Origin: Chalciporus piperatus
Lineage: Eukaryota; Basidiomycota; Agaricomycetes; Boletales; Boletaceae
Reading direction: 5' to 3'
DNA: 31,626 nucleotides
Assembly: GCA_038093975.1 (NCBI GenBank)
Contig: JBBPTG010000266.1
Span: 1-31,626 of the forward strand
Translations under genes and position numbers: made by a program
The notes under the pieces: model-generated
Database searches by the model: none
What the model saw: the letters and a program-made list of their open reading frames with translations, nothing else
What the model was told of the DNA's origin: nothing
Shown here: positions 20,291 through 28,728 of the stretch, piece after piece
Position numbering within the stretch: the stretch's first letter is position 1
Layout: each line of letters starts with the position of its first letter

Positions 20291-21229
20291 TCTCTTTCAT
20301 CGGGGGGCAGCAATAATAGCGATGTGCTGATAGATCGGGTTGACCTGGTGGCTGTTCACGTTCAACTCAAGTTCACGGACCTTTTGCAAGCAAGTCTACA
20401 AAGGTCAAGGACTTACTCCGTTTCCTTATGAATCGGATCATCCACGAAAATATGGGGTGGATATTGACAACCTCACTGGCCTGCCAAGCGCAATCAAGAG
20501 AGAGATAGAGTATATATATTAACCGTACCATATACTGCAGGCGAGCGTCAAAAAGAGCGGAATAGAGATCGAGAGAAGAGACATATCAACGTTCCAAAAA
20601 AAAAAAAGCAAACGATTCGATTCACAAAACGAATTCTTTCAACTCGAGGGAGAGACTAGGACTGGGGACTGCTGACTGGGGACAGAGCGCAACGAAAAAA
20701 GGGAACGACTGGATTAGGAGGATATCGACGATCAACGATCGATGACGGAGCTGAAAAAAAACAACAGAGACGAGAAAGCACGGACATCGACGAAATATTC
20801 GGCAGCCAAAAATGGAGGGAAAGACTATGCGAGTGTGGAACAAACGGAACGGAGCACTGTGTAGATGACGAGTAGGATGGGATGATTCGATACACAGAGG
20901 TAAGGCAATAACGTTGGGGATACTGGTGTACGTGTGATGGGATGAGAGAGAAGTCGATGAAATGTGGCAGAGGACGAAATGAGTGCGACAGCGAGATTGG
21001 AATGCGGATGGATCGGGATAGATGTGGATGAACATTGGTCGAGTGTAATGGTGAGTAGATGCGAGCATGTGATGGTGTAGTCTGTGCCGCCAGCAGGGTC
21101 AAAGGCGGAGAGTGTATGCGTTGAAAAACGAAAGGAGGCGGCCGTGGGCGGTCGGAACGCGCATGTATGCGCGTAGTATCGTCGGCGCGGATCATGGCTT
21201 GAGGGAAGTGGGTGTCAATAGTGGATTGA
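20291..21229. other. Strand-asymmetric intergenic region downstream of Cdh1-like gene
   Basis: About 0.9 kb with no supported gene. From about 20560 to 21190 the plus strand is very rich in A and G with several A runs (one of 12 A at about 20597), so the minus-strand transcript side is pyrimidine-rich. Two long overlapping minus-strand frames here are rich in Ser, Pro and His and look like a result of this composition. It is probably the long 3' flank of the Cdh1-like gene. Confidence 0.45.
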
Positions 21230-23301
21230 TCACCGTATCAACCTTCCCCAATCCAAAACGCCTCCTCCACGCTCTCCACTAGACTCTCGTCGCGGGAATG
21301 CATTCCAAAATCTGAGCGTCTCATCTCCAGCGCCTGTCACAATCGTCTCCCCGTCGGGACTCATCGCAAGATAGAGCACCCGATGTGTGTGCCCAGTTAG
21401 TGATGCGACTTGGGATAGTGAAGGATACCGCCATATACATATTTGATTTTGGGCTGTCGTGCTCGAGAAACCATGAGTACTAACGAGCTCATGGGAAGTT
21501 TGGGACCAAATCAGATTGCAAACCTGCGTCCATAATGAAGCCATTGGGATATGCATAGAGGAATGTTAGACGCACCTGGCTGCCAGTATCCAACTCGTTC
21601 AGCATAGTCCCAGTAAAGGTATTCCAGAATCGAATGTGTTTGTCCTGCGTTCCACCACCCGTGGCTAGTACGCCAGAGACATGGGGATCCCATGCGAGTG
21701 CCTTCACAGCGGCTGTATGTTCGTGGAACTTCCACAGGGGAACATCTCCATCCCCATCGCTTGCGCTATTCGACCGGGAACGAAATGCCGAAGTGCCGAT
21801 GCTGCCGCCAGGTCCAGATCCAGAAGAATGGGTAGAGGAAGCGACCGAGGACGCGCGCCGAGATCCACGGAGGTCCCAGATACATACTTTGTTATCGTTC
21901 CCTCCGCTAGCAAGCGCTGAGCCCATACCTGAGCCTCCCGGGCCTTGGGCTGGGGCACCTCCCGTACTCGGGGCTGAAATACCTCCCTCCACACCGGATG
22001 TCTCCGTGGTGGGGGCGGTCGCTGGGATGATGCCTCCACGCGCGGTTCCGAATCCCATCCCTAACTCTCCACTCCATCGCAACCCACAGACCTCCTGTCG
22101 GTGCCCTGCACATTTCCTAAACGGTTTCCCACCGGCGGCTTCACGAACATCTCGATGGTGAACCATGCGATCTCGGCTTCCGCTGCTTAGGATATGTCCA
22201 TTCCACGATAGGGCACCGATTCGTTGCGAATGCGCAGGGGCATACGTACGGATGACAGTGAGCGTAGGAGCATCGTAGATGTGAAGGTGGCCGGATAGTG
22301 TGCCCACCGCTAATGTTGTACCCTGTATGCACTCGAGATTAGCGGAGAATCAAATCAGGGAACCGAAGATTACAGCAACCTTTTGCACCCAAGCTACGGA
22401 ACTGATTGTATCCCCTGCCGTACTCAAGTCGCACAACTTGGACACAGCAGCATTGTGTGCTGTCCATAGGTAAACGCAGCTTCCCAAACCAACACCAAGA
22501 ACGTTAGTGCTTGACCAGTCGACGAGGTTGAGATAAAAGTCGTCTGCGAGATCTGGGGCATCGAGTACTCGGTAGGGAGTTTTGCATACGCTGCGAAGTT
22601 GGCGCCGAGGAGATTCGAGGAGTTGCCGAGACTCTGCCCGTACGGGAGACATTGAGTATGCTTCATCCGTGGGTGTATCGAGACGACGACCATGGGTAGG
22701 GGTCCCTGGATTTGGGGAGGGTGAAGTGTAGTGGAATATGCGCCTGCGCGTAGGGGTAGTGGGTGCAATGGACGATGACGAATGCGAGGGGCGAGTCGGT
22801 GATGAAGGACGATGGGGAGACGGCGGAGTGACTTCGTTGTGAAGTATCGAGGTGAATATCGCGTTAGCTTGTTCTAGGGGGTAAAGGGTTGGCGCGTCAG
22901 CGCTGATTCCAACTCAGGTGACAAGACGATGGATGATACGCACCCTTGAGAGCGTCTGATTCTGTGGGTATTGTGCGATGCTTTGCAGGAGTGGAAGGAC
23001 CGCTTTCGTCCATGAGATGATATGAAGTTCTCATATCGCCTGTATCTCTGCTTGGCACGAATCGATCGCCATATCCCACAGGACCACGGAGAGTGTTTTC
23101 TGGAGACTCTGGTCCTGACGTGTCGCTAGCTGTGAGTTGTGAGTAGTTGAGGGAAGGAATCAAAACCGGGGCCGACGCGGGTGGTGAGAGTGCGAATGCC
23201 GGGTTTACGCGCTGCCTGGTTCTTCTGGGAGTGTCGTCGTCTGTGTCTTGATGTGCGGCGCGAAGTCGTTTGCCAAACGGCGAGTTTTTGAGGCCGGACA
23301 T
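21230..23301 (-). CDS. CDH1: Cdh1/Fizzy-related APC/C activator (WD40)
   Basis: Four-exon model, 630 residues: 23301-22944, 22873-22380, 22322-21576, 21523-21230. It activates the anaphase-promoting complex in late mitosis and G1 by presenting D-box and KEN-box substrates. Residues 79-85 (DRFVPSR) are the C-box that binds the APC/C. From residue 217 the run TPYRVLDAPDL, DDFYLNLVDWS and LGSCVYLW is the Cdh1-specific lead into the seven-blade WD40 propeller (LSSGSRDR, LASGGNDNKVCIWD, LATGGGTQDKHIRFWN, VTGAGDETLRFWN). The last two residues are the Ile-Arg tail that docks on APC/C. Many Ser/Thr-Pro sites in the N-terminus suit CDK control, as in the family. Two Gly/Ser/Ala-rich insertions split the propeller between blades, making it longer than usual. 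An upstream in-frame ATG at 23340 is possible; 23301 was chosen because the leader before it is CT-rich. Confidence 0.93.
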
Positions 23302-23470
23302 GATCAAGGTTGGTCGCGAGCGGTGTGAGTGAGTGAGCAAGATTTGAGGTAAAGGAGGAAGAAAAGATGAGCAAATGAGCGGGAGGGAGTCTTCGGGTAA
23401 GGAGAGGACGAGTGAGGGGATGAGAGCGACGAGGACGATATCGACGTGACCGACCGAGGCAGGGGCAGAG
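23302..23470 (-). promoter_or_regulatory. CT-rich leader/promoter of the Cdh1-like gene
   Basis: On the minus strand this stretch is dominated by C and T (TTTCCTCC- and CCCTCAC-like blocks) right before the start codon. CT-rich blocks near the start site are common in well-expressed filamentous fungal genes. No TATA box is obvious. Confidence 0.35.
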
Positions 23471-23930
23471 CGCGTCGATTACCTAACACCAACATCCAAC
23501 TTTTCAACGAGCGATCGTAAAAAAATCACCAAAAATCACAGAGAGCGAGAAAGACAGCGAGGATCAGTGTAAAAAAAGAGTAAAACAGCAAGAAAAGACC
23601 GTAGACACCATCCCGAACAATTGCTAACCAGACCAGTCGGGTCAGGCTGTCTGGTATGGGAGTCGGTAGTGACCGTCGATTAAAGCGGAGATTCAAATCC
23701 AAGGCTAAGGCCACAATGGAGCCTAGTGGAGTTAGTAGAGGCCACCTATTGGCCACTTCCTCTAACAGACTCTAACTTCGACAGTCATCGTCATCGACAG
23801 TCACAAAGGCAAGTGTGAGAGCACAACCTGCATAACGGGTGAGCAAATACTCGCGGGTAATAGCTGCTGGATGTGACCGAAACAGTGAACATCGACCCTG
23901 TTAGAATACCTGAACCCCTTGCACTATTTC
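23471..23930. other. Divergent intergenic region between Cdh1-like and kinase genes
   Basis: About 460 bp upstream of both divergent genes. It has A-rich patches around 23518-23600 and no supported coding region. A minus-strand frame at 23526-23756 is hydrophobic at one end but has no family signal. Confidence 0.4.
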
Positions 23931-25357
23931 ATGGACCTCGAGTATGCTTCTTGCTCCAATCCTCATAACGACTGACTGACGGACCTTGCCATTTGATGGC
24001 GTCAGTCCCGCATACACTCCAGTTCCCGATCTCACAACATATCTGGTCCCCATAAGTCAGTACAGAGAGCTAGGCAGTTTGAGTGACGTATACAGGTGCC
24101 AACTCACTTCCGGTAAGGACACACAGGAGGTTCGGGTTTCTTCGACAGTCTGTCCCTCCGTCTCACCTCACTCGTTCTGAAAGGTGGCGGTAAAGGCGTT
24201 TCGATTCCGATTTTTGGCAAAAAGAGAGGGTACTGCTGAATTCCAAAAGGTAACTACGAGCATATCCATCCGAATTGCGGCCAAACAAACCCTTCCTTGC
24301 AGCGCTTCCGAAGAGAACTCAATACTTGGAGAAAGCTGAACCATGACAATATCGTTCCTTTCCTGGGGATTGCACATGGTTTTGGATTGATTGACTCCGT
24401 TTCTTGGGTGACCTCGTGGATGCCCAATGGGTCTCTCCGGACTTTCCTAGCAAAGCATGATGACGAACTTGCCATCGCACACAGGCTAAAGCTGGTATGT
24501 CATCTCGGCGGAGCGGTTAGATCCTCTCACGCGCGGAACTGACGCATATATGCGATAGCTGTTGGATATTGCCAACGGACTTGATTTTCGTAGGTCATCC
24601 ATGTTGTTGCTCGACATTCAGACGAATAATCCTACTCGCAGTACATTCCTTTAATGTTCCACCGATCGTCCATGGAGAGCTCAATCCAGTACGTCATTTA
24701 TCGGCGACACCCCTACTGTGAATTAACCACGAGACAGAACAATGTGCTCCTCGACGAACACTTTACCGCCCGCTTGACTGATTTTGCCTGCACTTCGTTG
24801 GTCGAGGAATCCCATGAAGGCGTGCGCTATCTCCAAGAAGCATCAAGTCTACGAATGGACTCCATCCGATGGTCCACACCACAACGCACCGAAGAGGAAC
24901 GCAGGACCACCCAAGGTGATATTTATTCTTTCGGGAGCCTTGGCCTCCAGGCAAGTCCATTTCCCACTCCATCCGACCTCCCGACTGTTTTGTTTTCTCA
25001 TCCACCCGCCACTCGCAGGTACTATCAGGCAAACCCCCATGGTCAGAACTTCGCACCAATTTCTCCATCCTCACACGATTACTCAAAGGGCAACAACCTG
25101 ACCGACCGACATCTCGACCGATCGAGGATCAGCATTGGGAATTTTTGGAACGGTGTTGGTCGTTACCCAATCAACGGCCTGCAGCAGGGGAGACAGTGAC
25201 GGCTATGCAGCAGTTCTTGAGGTCTTGTCCGCCATCCCCACCTCTCCCTGAGTTGTTCGAGTTAGCGGTGGTACAGAGGCGGCCGAACCCGGACGTTCCG
25301 ATGGAGTGGGATTGGTTGAGGCTGTTTAGTTGGGCGTGGAATGCGGGTGGTCGCTAG
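23931..25357 (+). CDS. TKL-like protein kinase with altered catalytic loop
   Basis: Eight-exon model, 340 residues: 23931-23941, 24006-24129, 24184-24249, 24303-24494, 24559-24589, 24642-24688, 24738-24950, 25019-25357. The first exon is 11 nt. The order is a degenerate glycine loop (LGSLSDVY, 26-33), VAVK lysine K49, alpha-C glutamate E72 (RREL), hinge near WMPNGSL, catalytic loop VHGELNPNN (151-159), DFA (172-174), DIYSFGSLGLQ and VLSGKPPW. The usual catalytic Asp is Glu (E154), DFG is DFA, and the glycine loop lacks two glycines; K49, E72, N159 and D172 are kept. Agaricomycetes have large families of such TKL-like kinases, some active and some not. It could be a pseudokinase or a weak kinase. 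Intron 7 is of the GC-AG type (CAG/GCAAGT at 24951). Confidence 0.85.
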
Positions 25358-25682
25358 GAGGTGCACATCCAGAGCATGACAGTATTTTTTCTTGGATGGG
25401 GGGTGCCCATGGTGCTGGCCAACCTTCGATTTCTCTGAGCCTACAGCATGATTGATAGCGAGGAGGAACTTTTTTGGGAGATTCATTTCGAAAGTAAAGA
25501 TTAGCGTATATTCTCATAACAATATCATACTCCGGAGCGACGTTGCTTCTGTATTACTGGTGAATGAACTTGAGGGGATCTGCCAACGATTGATGCAATG
25601 AAGGGAAAACCCTGGCAGGATACAGCAATTGGTATAGGTTGGATTACAACTGGTACAGAAAGACCCTTGAACTCTGCTACCA
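25358..25682. other. Convergent intergenic region
   Basis: About 325 bp between the stop codons of the kinase (+) and the Pro/Ser-rich gene (-). It should hold both 3' untranslated regions. Nothing else is seen. Confidence 0.45.
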
Positions 25683-26563
25683 TTACACGTCCCACTTGGG
25701 AATGGGGGGACGAGGGGGGAGTCTGGTTCGCCATGCACCGCCTCCTGATTTCTGTTGGTTCTCCTGAGGAACGGGTGCAGGTGTGGGATTCGCGGGATGG
25801 ATCACCGGAGCGAGTTTGCCCTCCAAAGGAAGTACAACTGCATGATTGGCGGGTGACCCAGGAGGTGATAAACGAATAGAGGGATAACGAGGCATGAGTC
25901 CTTTGACAAGTTTCTCTAGGCTAGAACCCGACTCCCGCTTCTGAGCGGGCGGTGACTCGACAAGAAGGGGGAACACAATTGGCTGATGCTGGTAGTACCA
26001 CGACGATCTCTGAGAGAACGACAATAGTCAGTCGCGCAAGTACGAGGACGTCATCCGAACAAGACGGAGTTCACATTTGTGCGAGGACGAGGACTGCCAG
26101 GCCACCGCTCATCTTCTCGATCCAGGCCCGCGCTGCTCAAAGGCATGGGTCCTGCGATGTGGACGTAGCTCAGTCTACGCTTGGGCATTGGGGGCCTTCG
26201 CACTCTGAGGCGAAGACGGGATGGAGGACTTTTTGGCAGCAACGGACTGTGGGCTCCCTTTAGAGGTTCGAGAGGATGGGCATCTTCGGAGAGAGAGAGA
26301 TCTCCGTAGGCACTGAGAGTGTACTCCTCTTCGGCGTCTGTGTCTTTAGGTACGGCGACGCTCGCCTTTGGATCGGCGGTGGCGGAGTCGAGCAGTGCAG
26401 GCGATGTGGTATGGTGCGGGATTGAGAACATGAGTTCGAGTGCGTGATGAGCCACAGTAGGGACAGAGATCTGCGTTGGCTGCTCAGTCATGGTGAGAAC
26501 CTTCTTGGGAGGAGGAGTGTCTGGAAGGAGTTGAGTCGGTGCAAGCAATGTGGCGGGAGGCAT
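25683..26563 (-). CDS. Pro/Ser-rich hypothetical protein
   Basis: Two-exon model of 271 residues: 26563-26075 and 26009-25683, with a 65-bp intron (GTGAAC donor, CTCTCAG acceptor) that keeps the frame. I do not recognise the family. Exon 1 is acidic then basic, with TLSAYGDLSLS (around residue 82) and a basic patch LRLRVRRPPMPKRR. Exon 2 has RSSWYYQHQPIVFPLL, then LSPPGSP, and a proline-rich end (PPRPPIPKWDV). There is no signal peptide or membrane segment. Low complexity and many Pro-directed Ser/Thr sites suggest a disordered, phosphorylated protein; that is inference. A TATA box lies about 50 bp upstream. Confidence 0.65.
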
Positions 26564-26610
26564 GGTGAGCGTGTGATTGGAATTGTTGCGAGATCACCAG
26601 AATCGGGCTG

Positions 26611-26620
26611 GTTTTTATAC
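26611..26620 (-). promoter_or_regulatory. TATA box of the Pro/Ser-rich gene
   Basis: The minus strand reads GTATAAAAAC, 48-57 bp before the ATG at 26563. Sequence and spacing are typical of a fungal core promoter and support that start codon. Confidence 0.55.
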
Positions 26621-27158
26621 CTCTGCCCCTGTGGATTCTTGTGGACATGAACTGTTGTGGACTCCATTGTCCGCAGTGGCGAGACAAGTCCACCGCCACA
26701 TCCGGGTACGACCTCTTTATTTGCCCAAGGCGGTAGGAAAGTGGATGGATTTCCGATCCACTGGCAGTTCTTTTTGGGCATCCCTCAGAAACACGTGAAG
26801 CCGCCGTGCGTCCACCTCGGAGCTCTGCGTATTTGAGTTTCAGCGCGGTCGGTGCCAGGCAGTGGTTTGTAGCTGCGCCGATCGGATATATTTGTGAAAT
26901 CGTCAGTGATACTGCCAGACGAAAGACGGACATAATGGAACAAATACCTCTGTGGCATCTCCCTCGTCCTCGTCAAGTCTGGCTTCCTTCGACCTAGGGG
27001 CGAACACAAACATGAGCAAACAACACATATCCCAAACCCCAATGCAGATTTGCAAGTTGCTCCCTTATTCCCTAACGCGAAGTCTTGACATTGCATATCG
27101 TGTGACGGAACAACATCGACGATATTTTGTCCTGCGAAGATCAGACTATGAAAAGTAC
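26621..27158. other. Intergenic region upstream of the Pro/Ser-rich gene
   Basis: About 540 bp holding the upstream promoter of the Pro/Ser-rich gene and the 3' flank of the cyclase gene. Open frames on both strands here have no domain signal. I see no repeat or RNA gene. Confidence 0.45.
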
Positions 27159-28037
27159 CTATACACCTTGACCAGCAACGGCTTGTCTCCAACCATACGC
27201 TCGCACAGGGGACCCATCGGCGTGATGGATACTCAGCGGCATCAAGCTCACCCATATTTCCTCTTCCTCACTGCTTGCACCGGTTCCCGTCAAGGCCTCG
27301 AGCCCTCTCAGGTTTTCGCAAATAAGCACCCCACGTCCAAGGAGTTCCTCGTGCATGCCCCATCCATCCTTAGTTTCCGCGTTTTCATCAGCAGGGGTTT
27401 CGTCGGGGCTGAGCACGTCCACGCCTACAATCCTCGCACCGAGGGCGTGTAGCGCGGTGGCGACATCGCGCGAGAAGTAAGGGTGGGCAAAGTACAGAGG
27501 CGTGCCCCAATGGACATCCCAACCAGTCCAGAGTAGAACGATGTCAGCCTTTCCTTCTGTGCGAGAACCGATGCGCGAGAGCTGCATTGCGGGGGTGGAA
27601 CCACCGTTGACGCCGGTCTCAGTGCTGGGGTTTATAATGTCCTCCCAAGTGATCCTACCCCGTTCTCGCGCAAGATGTCGAACGTCAAGCACGACCGCAC
27701 GACCAACGAAGCGTGCGAGCTCGATCTCGTGTAGTTTCTGGCCAGATGGTAAAAAGTGGAAGGGAGCATCGACGTGTGTGCCCGTGTGCGTGCCCAGCGA
27801 GAGGGCGTGCACGGTGACGACCATGTTTGAATCAGTGTTGCCCAGGGCATCATTGGATGGTAGATCAGCTGGTTGAAGCTCGCTTGACTGGGTCGCAAAC
27901 TCTTTCGTCGTATGTGTCGACTTGGGAGGAAGAGGGAAAGAACAAGCAGGGCTCATTTTGAATTGCGGATCGCCCGGATAGCATGGCACTGGCTCGACGA
28001 GTGGGTGAGAGAGGTCGATTATATTGGTAGGGTGCAT
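27159..28037 (-). CDS. Cyclase-family metal-dependent hydrolase (kynurenine formamidase-like)
   Basis: A single open frame of 292 residues, with no intron. It starts MHPTNIIDLSHPL, the usual opening of the cyclase family (Pfam PF04199), which includes bacterial kynurenine formamidase and isatin hydrolase. The metal-binding motif HTGTHVDAPFHF is at residues 84-95. Further family features are FVGRAVVLDVR, a DIVLLWTGWD strand, GVDVLSPDE, and HEELLGRGVLICENL near residues 228-242. The length is slightly above the bacterial family. It is probably a cytosolic metal-dependent (Mn or Zn) hydrolase; the substrate cannot be read from sequence. The lack of introns contrasts with its neighbours. The start is set by the conserved IIDLSHPL run only a few residues downstream. 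Confidence 0.88.
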   Translation of the reverse strand: MHPTNIIDLSHPLVEPVPCYPGDPQFKMSPACSFPLPPKSTHTTKEFATQSSELQPADLPSNDALGNTDSNMVVTVHALSLGTHTGTHVDAPFHFLPSGQKLHEIELARFVGRAVVLDVRHLARERGRITWEDIINPSTETGVNGGSTPAMQLSRIGSRTEGKADIVLLWTGWDVHWGTPLYFAHPYFSRDVATALHALGARIVGVDVLSPDETPADENAETKDGWGMHEELLGRGVLICENLRGLEALTGTGASSEEEEIWVSLMPLSIHHADGSPVRAYGWRQAVAGQGV

Positions 28038-28413
28038 GGTATCCGATATCGTGGCTGTCGAGGATCTCGAGGCTCGAGCTCACTGTGGTTTGTTGTTTTC
28101 AGTCTCGAATCGTATTACAGCGGCTACGCTTCAAAGCTATCAAGATTCAAAGCATGTATCTCTGCTAATACCATGATCGTGCACGAAACGATCTGACGCA
28201 GTATGTATATGAACGTTTGAACCCCCACAGTTACTCGAAGCTAGACCAACTTGGCAAAAATCGCAAGTACCTCGTAACGTTTGGGATATAATGGTGACTA
28301 AAGGTTAGCTCGCGAAAGCCTCGAAAACACAACGATTCTTCTGAATCTTTCTACCTCTGAATCAAAACCATCTCCACACTCGTTTAACCACAGTCACTCC
28401 TTCGATATTCATC
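28038..28413. other. Divergent spacer with promoter-like sequence
   Basis: About 375 bp between the cyclase start (-) and the short signal-peptide frame (+). Around 28287-28296 the plus strand has GGATATAATGG, and the 60 bp before the ATG at 28414 are C/T-rich, as expected for a fungal promoter and leader. No coding region is seen. Confidence 0.4.
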
Positions 28414-28491
28414 ATGCGTCTTATCGCTCTCACTTCTCTCACCCTCGCCCTCATGCCCAGTCAAAACGAGCAATTGTCTGAAAGCGGGTGA
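28414..28491 (+). pseudogene. Truncated signal-peptide frame next to transposon
   Basis: The frame codes for 25 residues beginning MRLIALTSLTLALM, a typical fungal signal peptide, and stops at the TGA at 28489. A CT-rich leader and a possible TATA-like element precede it, so it looks like the first exon of a real secreted-protein gene. The coding sequence ends just before the transposon region, which suggests that the insertion removed or displaced the rest. It could instead be a short first exon with a donor I did not find. The original protein cannot be identified from this piece. Confidence 0.4.
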
Positions 28492-28601
28492 TATCGGCTG
28501 GTAGTGAGACTGGGCTCTGGTCTCGGTAGGTATCGGATTACATGTGACTCACATTTCGTAATGTATACACATGTTCTCTTTTGCATACGCTATGTATGCA
28601 C

Positions 28602-28654
28602 GACATATGCAATGTATACAATATGTCGTTCATATTGTATACATTGCATATGTC
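28602..28654. repeat. Perfect 24-bp inverted repeat with 5-nt loop
   Basis: The left arm 28602-28625 and right arm 28631-28654 are exact reverse complements around the loop TCGTT. The arms are built from overlapping CATATG, TGCA and GTATAC palindromes. It lies 75 bp before the transposase ATG. It could be a subterminal transposase-binding site, a fold in the transcript leader, or both. Confidence 0.9.
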
Positions 28655-28728
28655 TTGTTACAACTCTGAAATAATACAAGTCCTGCGCTCTCCATCTGTC
28701 CCTTCAATCGAGCTCTGTCCGATCGAAT

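Noticed and set aside
20622..21195. Two long overlapping minus-strand frames rich in Ser, Pro and His
   Set aside because: They follow the pyrimidine-rich composition of that strand and have no motif or splice support.
21634..22161. Plus-strand frame of 175 codons across the Cdh1-like gene
   Set aside because: It is antisense to well-supported WD40 coding sequence.
23640..23720. TTCAAAT-containing stretch resembling a tRNA T-loop
   Set aside because: The flanking bases do not form a T-stem and no anticodon or acceptor arm could be found.
26952..27452. Plus-strand frame of 166 codons overlapping the cyclase 3' end
   Set aside because: It has no family signal, while the opposite strand carries the conserved cyclase motifs.
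28440..28560. A CACTA-type terminus at the left edge of the transposon
   Set aside because: The only match is TAGTG in the wrong orientation, with no matching duplication; the boundary was left open.
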